Shown: positions 1 to 8,288, numbered from the stretch's first letter. The stretch is 64,000 nucleotides of DNA from Armatimonadota bacterium (GCA_018268395.1 JAFDWQ010000008.1:124001-188000); one strand, 5' to 3'. Numbers and translations: made by a program. Notes: a model not told the origin generated them from the letters alone.

Positions 1-470
1 TACTTACCTCCATCCGACGTGTGCCAATTGTCAAGCATGATCTGTACCGTCCGTCCATTGGACGTCCTCATTGCTTGAAGTGGGATAGCCTTCGTCATGT
101 CGGGCCCAGAACGCGACACGACGATCGGGCCCTCGGGTATGGCCAATCGCATTCTTGGCCATACGACGGCCTTATAAATCTCGCAGAACCTTTCTCGCGA
201 CAATTCGCTCGTAACTATTTCCTCAGGTGTCGCACTATCGTATAGCGTCTCCGGGTCGTTGTGGACGAGCGCCCACATAGAAGCCCTGGCTTCCGCATCG
301 ACCGGACTCCAGAGACTTAAGAAGACCCCTACCGCGACGAGAGCCAACGTTATGGTCGTCACGATGACCGGCCTGTGCCGTCGAAGCCAACGCACTCCTT
401 TAAACACTACACTGGACCTGTGGAGGAGACCCCGTGCAGTCACCAGCGCTTTCTGACCTTGTAGCATCAT
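1..470 (-). CDS. Membrane-anchored protein of unknown function, 3' end off the window
   Basis: The frame is open from an ATG pair at 470/467 to the left edge, at least 156 codons, so the C-terminus is missing. The N-terminus is basic (several Arg/Lys, including RWLRRHRP around residues 28-35) and is followed by one hydrophobic segment at about residues 36-53 (VIVTTITLALVAVGVFLSL). This fits a single-pass protein with the rest outside the cytoplasm. No domain is recognised. The start lies inside the 3' end of the Cys-rich gene (400-720) in another frame, so the two are probably translationally coupled. Codon use is noticeably less GC-rich than in genes beyond 2 kb. It could be a pilus-associated or secretion accessory protein, but only the neighbourhood suggests that. 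Confidence 0.5.
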   Translation of the reverse strand, partial: MMLQGQKALVTARGLLHRSSVVFKGVRWLRRHRPVIVTTITLALVAVGVFLSLWSPVDAEARASMWALVHNDPETLYDSATPEEIVTSELSRERFCEIYKAVVWPRMRLAIPEGPIVVSRSGPDMTKAIPLQAMRTSNGRTVQIMLDNWHTSDGGK

Positions 471-720
471 AGCTCGTGTACGGGTTACAGGGTGCTTGGG
501 CACTTGTGCAGTGGTACAAGACCTCCGTGCATTGACAGCAGAAATCACCTTGCTTCTGGCACGACGACGTCGTGCCGACGGTGCTCGTCCTAGAGCAGCT
601 TCCCGAGCACTGAAGATTGTTGCAATTATCGCCAAAGGCGCTCCAATTACAGCCAGCGTACCCAATGTAAGCCCCGCCTACAATTAATGCAACGCTAAGA
701 ATGGTTCTACATTTACACAT
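400..720 (-). CDS. Small secreted Cys-rich protein
   Basis: This 106-residue product starts at an ATG with an AGGA ribosome site about 9 nt upstream. I prefer it to a longer frame beginning at 771. A hydrophobic stretch at about residues 6-22 looks like a signal or anchor segment. It is followed by Cys24, which could be a lipidation or cleavage site (YAGC). The rest carries 12 cysteines, including a CCQC cluster at 61-64, with many Ser, Thr and Gly, so a disulfide-rich extracytoplasmic protein is likely. No family is recognised. It sits between a prepilin-like gene and a membrane protein, and a CxxC thioredoxin-like gene is two genes upstream, which suggests help with oxidative folding (inference). 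Confidence 0.6.
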   Translation of the reverse strand: MCKCRTILSVALIVGGAYIGYAGCNWSAFGDNCNNLQCSGSCSRTSTVGTTSSCQKQGDFCCQCTEVLYHCTSAQAPCNPYTSYDATRSESAGDCTGSPPQVQCSV

Positions 721-758
721 GACATTTGTCCTTTTACGTCGCTCCACACTATTACTAC

Positions 759-1361
759 TCAATCCTCCCAAAACTTATACTGATAGAACATTCCTCGTTT
801 GACTCGGAAAGCGATTGATCCTCCCAGGTGCATCCCAATGGCTCGTTGCATGCTGAAACCGTTTGCCGGATAACTGAGCTGATGGTTAGGGTCGAGGAAG
901 ACTATTGACGCGTCTCCCATCTTTTGAACATGAGCAATCCAGAATGCATCGTATTCTGTGCCAGCGCCTCTCTCGTTGTGGATCGGTGCCCACATCTGCC
1001 AATACGTTGCGTGCATAGAACTCCAAGGGCCCTTCCCATGACAATTCCACCAGTCAACGATGCCGTTTCTCTCCGCTTGCTTCCCAAGGATCGCAGTATA
1101 GGCAAGTCCAGGAAACCCCATCTCTGAACTCGGTGCGGGTGCGTCACTACCGTTCCATTCTTGCCGGTACAAAGTGAGCGCTGTGTAAATTTGTCGGAAA
1201 TTTGACACGCAGCGAGCTTGTTGCCCCCGATCGCGAATCGTTACAAGGGCCGGATACGTCAGAGCCACTAAAATCATCAGTATCGAGACGACGACAAGCA
1301 CTTCGACGACCGTGACACCACTGTCTCTGCAAATTTTCAGGACTGAAGTGGTTTTATTCAT
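759..1361 (-). CDS. Type IV prepilin-like (pseudopilin) protein
   Basis: The 200-residue product has a classic prepilin N-terminus: a short leader ending in Gly15, then V16 with the conserved Glu20 at position +5 of the mature protein, and a hydrophobic helix to about residue 40 (VEVLVVVSILMILVALTYPA). This is the substrate motif of prepilin peptidase PilD. The remainder contains several Trp and Tyr and two Cys and resembles the DUF1559/H-X9-DG type of pseudopilins by general pattern only. The 3' end lies 38 bp before the Cys-rich gene and the 5' end overlaps the thioredoxin-like gene by 8 bp, so the genes form one operon. No assembly ATPase or secretin is in view. Confidence 0.8.
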   Translation of the reverse strand: MNKTTSVLKICRDSGVTVVEVLVVVSILMILVALTYPALVTIRDRGQQARCVSNFRQIYTALTLYRQEWNGSDAPAPSSEMGFPGLAYTAILGKQAERNGIVDWWNCHGKGPWSSMHATYWQMWAPIHNERGAGTEYDAFWIAHVQKMGDASIVFLDPNHQLSYPANGFSMQRAIGMHLGGSIAFRVKRGMFYQYKFWED

Positions 1362-1863
1362 AGCTTACACCTGGAGGATACTCATCAGGATCGGATGCAG
1401 CCCAAATTAGCCTTCCGGCTCTCACGACGTATGACCTTGGTCGAAAGCACATGTTCAACTGTGTAGCAAGTCGGCCTTCGGGGTCAGACACGCACCATAT
1501 ACTCGGTTCAGAGCCAAAGCTCTTCTTTAGCTCCGCGGGAGGAGCCTGGCCAACGAGTACCACCGCATAGCTGGTCGTTTGGAGGCGGTGAAGATCGAAT
1601 GCCCTCAATGAGCAGCTGTTGCATTCCCCAAGAAGGATGAGGAGAAGATCTCTATCTTGCGGGATAGGCTTTCCGTTCAAGTCGACAGAGTTCCGGAAGA
1701 CTACGTCCCCCAGTTGCGGGTCGTTCTCCGTCAGGAACTCGAGGGACTTGCTGGAGGGCCGACTGAGCCAGCCCTGGCCCCTCATCGAAACAGTCAAGGA
1801 CAAGGCTCCAAGCATGAAGAGCGCCGATGCTTCGAGGAACGAGACTTGGAATCGTCGTTTCAC
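1354..1863 (-). CDS. Membrane-anchored thioredoxin-like protein with CxxC
   Basis: An N-terminal hydrophobic segment (around LFMLGALSLTV) anchors a domain in which the string LLLILLGECNSCSLRAF gives a beta strand followed by a CNSC motif. This is the arrangement of TlpA/redoxin-type thioredoxin folds facing the periplasm. A strand-rich C-terminal half (SYVVRAGRLIWA) fits the same fold, although the usual cis-Pro is not obvious. I place the start at GTG 1863, just before the basic and hydrophobic N-terminus. The frame stays open to GTG 1920, across a C10 tract. The gene overlaps the prepilin gene downstream. Likely role: disulfide formation or isomerisation for the Cys-rich neighbour (inference). 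Confidence 0.6.
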   Translation of the reverse strand: MKRRFQVSFLEASALFMLGALSLTVSMRGQGWLSRPSSKSLEFLTENDPQLGDVVFRNSVDLNGKPIPQDRDLLLILLGECNSCSLRAFDLHRLQTTSYAVVLVGQAPPAELKKSFGSEPSIWCVSDPEGRLATQLNMCFRPRSYVVRAGRLIWAASDPDEYPPGVSYE

Positions 1864-1904
1864 AGCTAATCGGTGACCACCAAGACTACTGTATCGCAAA
1901 ATCA

Positions 1905-1914
1905 CCCCCCCCCC
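1905..1914. repeat. Homopolymeric C10 tract
   Basis: Ten consecutive cytosines lie just upstream of, or in the first codons of, the thioredoxin-like gene, depending on the start used. If GTG 1920 is the start, the tract is inside the coding frame and slippage would switch translation off. If GTG 1863 is used, it lies in the leader. Confidence 0.9.
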
Positions 1915-1923
1915 AAGCACATC

Positions 1924-1968
1924 AAGTAAAAATACGAGGCCACTGGGGCCGGCCCCGGACTTCAGTCC
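1924..1968 (-). terminator. Weak possible terminator of the DUF192 cluster
   Basis: After the stop of the last DUF192 gene the minus strand reads a GGGG-CCGG-CCCC hairpin followed, about 13 nt later, by a T5 run. The stem is short and the run distant, so this is only a candidate. It does coincide with the drop in GC that begins at the left-edge cluster. Confidence 0.25.
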
Positions 1969-1987
1969 GCCTGGGTTCTATCCAGTC

Positions 1988-2641
1988 CTAACCACCGTCT
2001 TTGCTGACGACGGACTTTGGGATCTGGAACCCTGAACCGTCCTTGATCCCTCGTTTCTTGACCGTCCCTGCCCTGAGCTCGATCACGAATTGCGAAGGCC
2101 CCGCACTGGAATAATCCGTGGTCTCGTCGTGCGCTTTCATCGTATAAGTGTTCAAGACCTTGCCCGATTTGTCGCAATAGCAGACGTCGAGGTCGACAAG
2201 CGTGTTCCTCATCCAAAACCGGCGCTGTGCCTCTTGGCCGAAGGCGAAGACCATGCCTTCGTCGTCCTTAAAGTCCTTGTTCTCTAAGAACATCATGCCC
2301 TCGGAACGCTTTGCGTCCGTGTCCATGACCCAAAGGCGGAACTTGTGGCCATCGACCGAAACCTCGGCCTGCTCAAGATTGTCGAGTTGAAAGATCCTTG
2401 AGGAGAGCACACGGTGCTCGCCTGACTTGCTGCTGACCGGTTCGGGTTTCCCGGACTGACCGGAACCCCCGGAACCCGGACGGCCGCCCGTATCACCGGC
2501 CTGAGCCGAACCGGTCGTACCCTCGGACTTGCCTCCGGTGCCGCCGTCCTGAGCGATCGGACGCTCTTTCAGACCGGATTCGGGCCAGCAACCGACCGCA
2601 CAGGAACCGAGCACAAGAGCGGCGACACCGATGACTTTCAT
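1988..2641 (-). CDS. DUF192 lipoprotein
   Basis: The N-terminus (MKVIGVAALVLGSCAVGC) is a signal peptide ending in a lipobox, so the protein is probably lipid-anchored. A Gly/Ser-rich linker of about 60 residues follows, then a complete DUF192 domain with motifs such as LWVMDTDAKRSEGMMFL, RFWMRNT and DVCYCD. DUF192 proteins are small extracytoplasmic proteins of unknown biochemical role. I use ATG 2641 rather than the TTG at 2647; the upstream gene's stop is at 2644-2646, so the genes are packed end to end. The domain is a close paralogue of the next gene, indicating tandem duplication, and this copy has gained a lipobox and linker. Confidence 0.85.
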   Translation of the reverse strand: MKVIGVAALVLGSCAVGCWPESGLKERPIAQDGGTGGKSEGTTGSAQAGDTGGRPGSGGSGQSGKPEPVSSKSGEHRVLSSRIFQLDNLEQAEVSVDGHKFRLWVMDTDAKRSEGMMFLENKDFKDDEGMVFAFGQEAQRRFWMRNTLVDLDVCYCDKSGKVLNTYTMKAHDETTDYSSAGPSQFVIELRAGTVKKRGIKDGSGFQIPKSVVSKDGG

Positions 2642-2643
2642 GG

Positions 2644-3204
2644 TCAACGGACTCCGTCGTCCTTGCTCACGACCGACTCGTCGATGACGAATTTCATACC
2701 GGACTTGATACCAAGTTTCCTAAGGATGCCGGCCCGCAGTTCGATCACGTACTTCGATCCGCCCCGGCTCGAGTAGTCGGTCGTCTCGTCGAACGCTTTC
2801 ATCGTGTACGTGTTCAGGATCTTCCCGTCCTGGTCGCAGTAGCAAATGTCGAGGTCGACGTGCGTGTTGTGCATCCAGAACCTCCGGGTCTCTTCGCCGA
2901 GGAAGACGAAGATCATGCCCTCGTCGTCTTTGAAGTCCGTGTTCTTCAGGAACATCATGCCTTCGGACCTCTTGGCGTCCGTGTCCATGACCCAAAGATT
3001 GAACTTGTGCTTGTCGACGGTCACCTTGGTGACTTCGAGCTTGTCGAGCTGGAAGATCCGCTCGTCGACGAACCGGTGCTTGGGCTTAGGCTGCTCTTGT
3101 TGCCCCACTTTCGACTGCTCGTCCTGACGCATGGCGGCAAGGTCGAGGGTCGAGAGGGCGGGGCCGCTCGTCATCAGGGCGCTGGCTAGGATCAGGCTGG
3201 TCAT
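2644..3204 (-). CDS. DUF192 secreted protein
   Basis: A Sec-type signal (MTSLILASALMTSGPALS) precedes a DUF192 domain covering about residues 50-180, with the same signature strings as the downstream lipoprotein (LWVMDTDAKRSEGMMFL, RFWMHNTHVDLDICYCD). Length and motif order fit the family. The protein is predicted to be extracytoplasmic; its activity is not known. It begins 34 bp after leuD and ends within 3 bp of the next start, so it belongs to the same transcription unit. Confidence 0.85.
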   Translation of the reverse strand: MTSLILASALMTSGPALSTLDLAAMRQDEQSKVGQQEQPKPKHRFVDERIFQLDKLEVTKVTVDKHKFNLWVMDTDAKRSEGMMFLKNTDFKDDEGMIFVFLGEETRRFWMHNTHVDLDICYCDQDGKILNTYTMKAFDETTDYSSRGGSKYVIELRAGILRKLGIKSGMKFVIDESVVSKDDGVR

Positions 3205-3238
3205 CGGTGTCCTCGGTCAGAATTCTCTTTTTAGACGG

Positions 3239-3856
3239 TCAGCACGCCCCGACGGAACCCTTGTCCGGGGCGAAACTGTCCCAATGTGATTCGAAATCTC
3301 TTAACCGGCCCTCGTGGACGAGCGTCGTGCCGATCAGATCGAGCCCGGCGAGCAGTTGGCGCCGGGTCGTTTCGTTCATGGTGAACCCGAACGAACCCGC
3401 TCCGCACCGGACCGTCATCCCTTCGAGGTCGACGGTCGCCTCGGCACCGCTTCCCTGCTCCGCTAACCGGGCTTGATCGGCCTCCTCAAGTTCGACGAGA
3501 CAGAGGCCGCAGTTGGCGGCGTTGCTTCGGAAGATGTCGCTATAGCCCGGGCTCGTCGCGGTCTTCTTGGCGACTACGGCTTTGAACCCGCCTTGCTGGA
3601 TCGCCCAGACCGCGTGTTCACGGCTCGAGCCGCAGCCGAAGTTCGTGCCGACGACAAGGATCGATGCTCCTTCGGCTTCCGGACGGTCCAACGGGAATTC
3701 CGGCCCGCGAACGTCCTTGAACAAGAGTTCGCCATAGCCGCTCTTCGTGACCATGCTCAGAAACCGCGCAGGGATGATGCGGTCCGTGTCGACGTTGTCG
3801 GCGTCGTAGACCGCGATCCGGCCCGTATGGCTCGTAAAGCCCGACATGGAGTGCAT
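3239..3856 (-). CDS. leuD: 3-isopropylmalate dehydratase small subunit
   Basis: LeuD pairs with LeuC to isomerise 2-isopropylmalate to 3-isopropylmalate in leucine synthesis. The 205-residue length is typical. Diagnostic strings are NVDTDRIIPARFL near the N-terminus, the substrate loop NFGCGSSREHAVWAI, and SDIFRSNAANCGL. The start is ATG 3856, with an alternative ATG at 3847. The large subunit leuC is not in the window, so leuCD are separated or leuC lies elsewhere. The gene follows the SelW-like gene by 32 bp and precedes the DUF192 pair, all on the minus strand, with no metabolic link evident among them. Confidence 0.95.
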   Translation of the reverse strand: MHSMSGFTSHTGRIAVYDADNVDTDRIIPARFLSMVTKSGYGELLFKDVRGPEFPLDRPEAEGASILVVGTNFGCGSSREHAVWAIQQGGFKAVVAKKTATSPGYSDIFRSNAANCGLCLVELEEADQARLAEQGSGAEATVDLEGMTVRCGAGSFGFTMNETTRRQLLAGLDLIGTTLVHEGRLRDFESHWDSFAPDKGSVGAC

Positions 3857-3888
3857 TATTGACCACGGACGGCCTTATCGTCGGGCCG

Positions 3889-4137
3889 TCACGCGGAACG
3901 GACCGCTCGGACCACTTCGCCAGGCTCCGCGTGCCGCCCGGTCTCCTTCTTAGAGAAGACGATCCGGTCGTCCACGGTCACTTCGAACACGCCGCCTTTC
4001 GACGGCACGACGGTCACAGACTCCAAAACCGACTGCGCCCCGACCGGGACTTTGAACGCTTCGATCAGCTCAGCCGCCAGACCGACGGCCCTCGACGTGT
4101 AGTTTCAAGGGACGCAGAACTCGATGACGACTTTCAC
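3889..4137 (-). CDS. SelW/Rdx-family selenoprotein (in-frame UGA = Sec)
   Basis: Reading through one UGA at 4107-4105 gives an 82-residue protein with the Rdx (SelW/SelT/SelH) layout. A first strand VVIEFC is followed by Cys8-Val-Pro-Sec11, then NYTSRAVGLAAEL, and a C-terminal half containing GGVFEVTVDDRIVFSKKETGR and PGEVVRAVR. These are family hallmarks, so the frame continues well past the UGA and the Sec sits exactly at the second redox position of CxxU. The start is GTG 4137 with GGAG just upstream; an in-frame TAA precedes it, so no earlier start exists. It lies 9 bp after the DUF4287-AHSA1 gene. A standard gene caller would split or miss it. It needs SelA/SelB/SelC/SelD, none of which is in this window. 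The alternative is a pseudogene or a Cys codon misread. Confidence 0.85.
4072..4090 (-). promoter_or_regulatory. bSECIS-like hairpin downstream of the Sec UGA
   Basis: Immediately 3' of the UGA the mRNA can form a 7-bp stem (GGCCGUC with GGCGGCU, two G-U pairs) capped by the loop GGUCU. The loop starts 21 nt after the UGA and its first two bases are G. Both points match the known bacterial SECIS rule of a short stem with a G among the first two loop bases roughly 16-37 nt from the UGA. It was found by hand pairing only. Confidence 0.6.
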
Positions 4138-4146
4138 GGCTCCAGT

Positions 4147-4848
4147 TTAGACGCCTTCGGACGTTTCGGCCTTCCAGTCCTCGAACCGGACGGGTTTCCC
4201 GGACTCGAGCCACGACTTGAGGGACGTCAGGGCCCACGTCCAACCTTCCTTCATGTCCTCGCATCCCCGCGAGTCCGGAAGCTTGTGGTGAGTGACGGCC
4301 ACTTGGGTCTTCCCTTCTCCCTTGACGAGGAACTGGACACTGACGCTCGAGCCCGGACAGTGCTCCGGGTTTTCCCACGTGAAATCGATCCGGGCGACCT
4401 CGCCTTGTCCGTTCGGCGGTCCGACGGGCCGGATCCGACGATAGACGCCTCGGTCCTTATCGGCGTTCGCATACGACCCGCCTTCCCTGAAGTCGATCTG
4501 GGCCTCGGTCGTGAACCACGCGTTCCAAGCGTCGGACGACGTCCACGCTTCGAAAGCGGCCTCGGGGCCGACGGCCATGGTCCGGCTGACGTTCACCGCG
4601 AACGACCCGTCGCTGCGTTGTCCGGGCAGCCGGAGCCCGGTCTCCTGTTCGTATTGAACGGTGAGTTGCTGCGACCACCAAGGGTCGACTCCGTGCTCGG
4701 TTTCCAAGTGCGATGCGGCCGCCTTGTGGCCGTTTTTGGCGACGTCGAACGTGGCCAACACGGAGCGCCAGTGATCGATCGACCGTCCCGTCGCCGCCAT
4801 CACGGCCTCCGGGCCGCAGCCGTCTCCGGCCTTCTTCACGTTCGCCAT
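4147..4848 (-). CDS. DUF4287 plus AHSA1/SRPBCC domain protein
   Basis: The N-terminal 70 residues match the DUF4287 pattern (ATGRSIDHWRSVL, a His-containing middle, then LETEHGVDPWWSQQLTVQYE). The C-terminal about 150 residues are an AHSA1-type START/SRPBCC domain (AFEAWTSSDAWNAWFTTEA, DFREGGSY, TWALTSLKSWLESG). The domain forms a hydrophobic ligand cavity; no ligand is known. I start at ATG 4848 (MANVKKAG); the longer frame has an Arg-rich, unlikely N-terminus. The start overlaps the end of the PaiB-like gene by 13 bp, and the selenoprotein starts 9 bp after its stop. The fusion of these two domains is common in bacterial proteins of unknown function. Confidence 0.8.
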   Translation of the reverse strand: MANVKKAGDGCGPEAVMAATGRSIDHWRSVLATFDVAKNGHKAAASHLETEHGVDPWWSQQLTVQYEQETGLRLPGQRSDGSFAVNVSRTMAVGPEAAFEAWTSSDAWNAWFTTEAQIDFREGGSYANADKDRGVYRRIRPVGPPNGQGEVARIDFTWENPEHCPGSSVSVQFLVKGEGKTQVAVTHHKLPDSRGCEDMKEGWTWALTSLKSWLESGKPVRFEDWKAETSEGV

Positions 4849-5450
4849 GTTCCGTCCTCCTTCCCTCGTTCCTCCATCCAAGCGGCGACGGCGAGATCGT
4901 CGGTCGTCGACCGCTCCTTCAGCATCCGGACGACTCTCTGATGGTCGGTCGTCGACTTGTTCTGGCTCATCTTGAACTTGGCCGCACACTCTTCGATCTC
5001 CAGTTCGAAGGCGAAGATTCCGCCGAGTTTATCCCTCAACCAGCCGTCGGGATACGTTTCGGCCCCGACGCCCTCATACCGTCGCAAGACCTCGTCAAGG
5101 TGCGCGAACGATTCATCGGTGTCCAACAGCCGGGTCGGCCCCGTGGCATGGACGACGGCGTAGTTCCATGTCGGGACGGCCGGACTCTCTTCGTACCACG
5201 TCGGGGACACGTACGCATGGGGTCCGTTGAAGACCGCCGTCGCCCGGCCGCCGTCCAAAAAAGAGGCCTGCCCGTTCGCCTTGGCGACGTGGCCGCGCAG
5301 GCGACGGCCGTCGGCATCGAGGACGAGCGGCAGGTGCGTGATCCACGGACCGTCTCCACACACGAGGGTCGCGAACTCGTACTCTCGCATCAGTCGCTCG
5401 GCGAGCGCAGGGTCGGCACTTCGGAAGTGGGGCGGGACGTAGAGGGGCAT
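4836..5450 (-). CDS. FMN-binding PaiB-family protein
   Basis: The 204-residue product begins [10 protein letters not shown], the typical opening of the PaiB family (FMN-binding negative transcriptional regulators in B. subtilis), and continues with [46 protein letters not shown] and [13 protein letters not shown]. These cover the split-barrel FMN-binding fold from end to end. In most bacteria these proteins are annotated as regulators, but many may be flavin-binding enzymes. I chose ATG 5450 because it begins the conserved motif; the frame extends upstream with Arg-rich sequence. It is the first gene of a closely spaced minus-strand series. Confidence 0.85.
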   Translation of the reverse strand: MPLYVPPHFRSADPALAERLMREYEFATLVCGDGPWITHLPLVLDADGRRLRGHVAKANGQASFLDGGRATAVFNGPHAYVSPTWYEESPAVPTWNYAVVHATGPTRLLDTDESFAHLDEVLRRYEGVGAETYPDGWLRDKLGGIFAFELEIEECAAKFKMSQNKSTTDHQRVVRMLKERSTTDDLAVAAWMEERGKEDGTWRT

Positions 5451-5521
5451 GGGGCGGTTCCAGCTCCGATTCTGCACGTTTTCCGGCCTTTCGTCCAGGG
5501 TGCCATCATGGAAACGGACCG

Positions 5522-7960
5522 ATGTTCGCCTCCTTGTTCTTGGCCGCCGCCGTCTTCCCACCCGCCCCGCTCGAGCTCGTTTTCGACCGGGCCGCCTCCC
5601 ACTTCACCGAATCGTGCCCGGTCGGGAACGGGCGGCTCGGCGGGATGATGTTCGGAGGCCCTGAGATCGACAGGATCGTCCTGAACGAGAACACGTTGTG
5701 GTCCGGCGGGGTCCATGATCAGGACCGGAAGGACGCACACGAACATCGGGACGAGATCCTGGGATTGCTGAAGGAAGGAAAGAACGCCGAGGCCGAAGCT
5801 TTGGTGAACAAGTATTTCACGTGTGACGGACCTGGGAGCAGCCAAGGCGCAGGAAAGGACGGGCCGTATGGTTGCTACCAGACGCTGGGGGACCTCCGGG
5901 TCACGTTCCCTGGGCTCAAAGAAGCGACCGGCTACCGTCGCGTCCTGGACTTGGAACGGGCCACGGCCAAAACAGAGTTCGAATGCGGCGGCGTGCGCTA
6001 CCGTCGCGAACTGATCGCGAGCGCACCGTCACAAGCGCTCCTGTACCATGTGTCGGCAGACCGGGAGGGCGCCCTTTCGTTCGAGGCTTCCCTCACCCGA
6101 CCTGAGAACTCGTCGACGAGGCGGGAAGGTGACGACGGGACGGTCTTAGAAGGCCGGCTCCGGGACGCCGACCGGCCTGGAATGCGCTATATCGCCCGGA
6201 TGAAGGTCGTCCCGATCGGAAGGGGACAGGTTTCGACGGCGTACAACCGCGTGACCCTCAAGGGGGGCACCGAGGCGTTGATCATCGTCACCGCCGGAAC
6301 GGACTACAGCGGGCCCGTCAAAGGACGGCACATGGGAAGCCGCTTCCGCGAGACGACCGCGCGTCAGCTGTCGGAGGCGGCGCAAAAACCGTGGTCCGCG
6401 CTGCTTGCCGAGCACGTCAAGGACTACCGTAGGCTCTTCGAGCGCGTGTCGCTCGACCTCGGCGCGGCTCCAGACTTGACGACCGAAGCACGGATGCGGG
6501 CGATCGCTCTCGGCGGGAACGATCCTGCTTTCGCGGCTCTTTACTTTCAGTTCGGCCGCTACCTTTTGATCAGTTCGAGCCGAAAAGGCGGACTGCCCGC
6601 GAACCTCCAAGGCCTCTGGGCGGAGGAACTGCAGACGCCCTGGAACGGGGACTATCACATCGACATCAACGTGCAGATGAACTATTGGCCCGTCGATGTC
6701 ACGAACTTGGGCGAGTGCCAAGAACCGCTGACGAACCTGATCGAGTCGCTCGTCGAGCCGGGACGAAGAACGGCCAAAGCCTACTACGGGGCCCCCGGAT
6801 GGGTGGCGCACGTGATCACCAATCCGTGGGGCTACACGTCGCCAGGCGAGCACGCCAGTTGGGGGAGCACCTATTCGGGCGCAGGCTGGCTTTGCGCCCA
6901 CCTGTGGGACCACTACGCGTTCCAACAGGACAAGGGCTATCTCAAGCGAATCTATCCGACCCTCAAAAGTTCGGCCGAGTTCTTCGCTGCGACCCTGCTC
7001 CGCGATCCGAAATCCGGACACCTCGTGACAGGCCCTTCGAACTCGCCGGAGAACGCGTTCCGGTTGCCCGACGGAAGGACGGCCCACACCTGCCTCGGCC
7101 CGACGATCGACAGCCAGATCGTTCGCGAACTCCTGACGAACACCCGGAACGCCGGTCGCCTCTTGGACGTGGACGACGAGGATCCGGTCGGCTGGGACAG
7201 AACGCTGGCCGGTCTTGCCCCGAACACGATCGGGCCGGACGGTCGCCTACAGGAGTGGCTCGAACCCTATGACGAGCCGGAACCGACCCATCGCCATACG
7301 TCGCACCTTTACGGGCTGCATCCAGCCGCCGACGTGACCCGGTTCGGGACACCGGAACTGGCCGAAGCGGCCAGGAAAACGTTGGAACGGCGCGGGGACG
7401 AGTCCACGGGTTGGAGCATGGCGTGGAAGGTCAACTTTTGGGCAAGGCTCGGCGACGGAGACCGGTGCGTCAAGCTCTTGAGGAGCCTTTGGCGGCCGGT
7501 ATCGGACAAGGGCTTTGACTATGCGCACGGCGGCGGAACATATCCCAACCTCTTCTGCGCCCACCCGCCGTTCCAGATCGACGGCAACTTCGGCGGGACG
7601 GCCGGTATCGCCGAGATGCTCCTTCAAAGTCACCGGGAGACCGCCGACGGCCCCTACGTGGTCAGCCTCCTGCCGGCCCTGCCGACGTCGTGGCCGGACG
7701 GTCAAGTCCGTGGGCTGCGGGCCCGGGGCGGGGTCGAGGTCGGGATCGAATGGGCTTCGGGACGTCTCGTCCGGGCGACGTTGAAACGTGTGACGGGAGA
7801 CGGCCCTGTCCTCTTGCGGACCCCAGGCCCGGTCAAAGTCCAAGGACTGTCCGGTGAATCGTCACCGGTCACGCTTTCTGCCGTCCTGACCTCCTTCGGG
7901 CTGCCGAAGGGCCGTACCGTCGAGATCGTGCCCTTGACGATCAAAAGAACCGGTCACTGA
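5522..7960 (+). CDS. GH95 alpha-L-fucosidase-type glycosidase
   Basis: This 812-residue protein has a short signal peptide followed by the GH95 N-terminal domain ([30 protein letters not shown]), the catalytic (alpha/alpha)6 region with [33 protein letters not shown] and [16 protein letters not shown], and a C-terminal beta domain. Known members release alpha-1,2-linked L-fucose or L-galactose by inversion; the conserved Asn pair of the DINVQMNYW segment and [12 protein letters not shown] are in place. Length is normal and the domain set complete. It acts outside the cytoplasm on fucosylated glycans. The last 20 bp overlap the 3' end of a convergent gene. Exact substrate cannot be deduced. 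Confidence 0.93.
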   Translation: MFASLFLAAAVFPPAPLELVFDRAASHFTESCPVGNGRLGGMMFGGPEIDRIVLNENTLWSGGVHDQDRKDAHEHRDEILGLLKEGKNAEAEALVNKYFTCDGPGSSQGAGKDGPYGCYQTLGDLRVTFPGLKEATGYRRVLDLERATAKTEFECGGVRYRRELIASAPSQALLYHVSADREGALSFEASLTRPENSSTRREGDDGTVLEGRLRDADRPGMRYIARMKVVPIGRGQVSTAYNRVTLKGGTEALIIVTAGTDYSGPVKGRHMGSRFRETTARQLSEAAQKPWSALLAEHVKDYRRLFERVSLDLGAAPDLTTEARMRAIALGGNDPAFAALYFQFGRYLLISSSRKGGLPANLQGLWAEELQTPWNGDYHIDINVQMNYWPVDVTNLGECQEPLTNLIESLVEPGRRTAKAYYGAPGWVAHVITNPWGYTSPGEHASWGSTYSGAGWLCAHLWDHYAFQQDKGYLKRIYPTLKSSAEFFAATLLRDPKSGHLVTGPSNSPENAFRLPDGRTAHTCLGPTIDSQIVRELLTNTRNAGRLLDVDDEDPVGWDRTLAGLAPNTIGPDGRLQEWLEPYDEPEPTHRHTSHLYGLHPAADVTRFGTPELAEAARKTLERRGDESTGWSMAWKVNFWARLGDGDRCVKLLRSLWRPVSDKGFDYAHGGGTYPNLFCAHPPFQIDGNFGGTAGIAEMLLQSHRETADGPYVVSLLPALPTSWPDGQVRGLRARGGVEVGIEWASGRLVRATLKRVTGDGPVLLRTPGPVKVQGLSGESSPVTLSAVLTSFGLPKGRTVEIVPLTIKRTGH

Positions 7961-8288
7961 CGACTTTGCCGTCTCGGACTTCATAGAGCGCGAGTTCGTC
8001 CATCGTCTGTTCCGCGCCGGTCTTCCGTTCGCGGACCTGGACCGTGAACTTCAGGATGAAGAACGGTTCGTTCACCCAGGGGCCTTCCACCGCGACGGAC
8101 AAGGTCTCGAACGTCTCGTCGAACCAATCGCCCTTGGCCTTGACGGCGTCCAACCCCTTGACCCCTCTCGGGTCGCCTTGCGCCTCCGTGCTCACGACGT
8201 CAGCGGCATAGTGCCGGTCGATCGCGACCGTGAACCGTTGCTCGCGGCACAGGGACGCGATGTCTTCACCGATCTGTTGTAGCGACAT
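7941..8288 (-). CDS. SnoaL/NTF2-like protein
   Basis: The product is 115 residues long with an N-terminal helix, then [28 protein letters not shown] and a C-terminal [18 protein letters not shown]. This is the cone-shaped NTF2-like fold typical of SnoaL-like proteins. Such proteins may be small enzymes or ligand binders; no catalytic residue set is recognised. It is convergent with the GH95 gene (20 bp overlap) and follows rnhA on the same strand by 38 bp, so it may be co-transcribed with rnhA. Confidence 0.7.
   Translation of the reverse strand: MSLQQIGEDIASLCREQRFTVAIDRHYAADVVSTEAQGDPRGVKGLDAVKAKGDWFDETFETLSVAVEGPWVNEPFFILKFTVQVRERKTGAEQTMDELALYEVRDGKVVSDRFF

Noticed and set aside
4105-4107. 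The UGA in the SelW-like gene as a simple stop, splitting the locus
   Set aside because: Strong family motifs continue in the same frame after it, and a SECIS-like hairpin follows, so readthrough as selenocysteine is the better reading.
3859-4941. A 360-codon plus-strand open frame
   Set aside because: It runs opposite to the selenoprotein, the DUF4287-AHSA1 gene and part of the PaiB-like gene, is Arg/Pro-rich and has no family motifs, so it is a GC-driven shadow.
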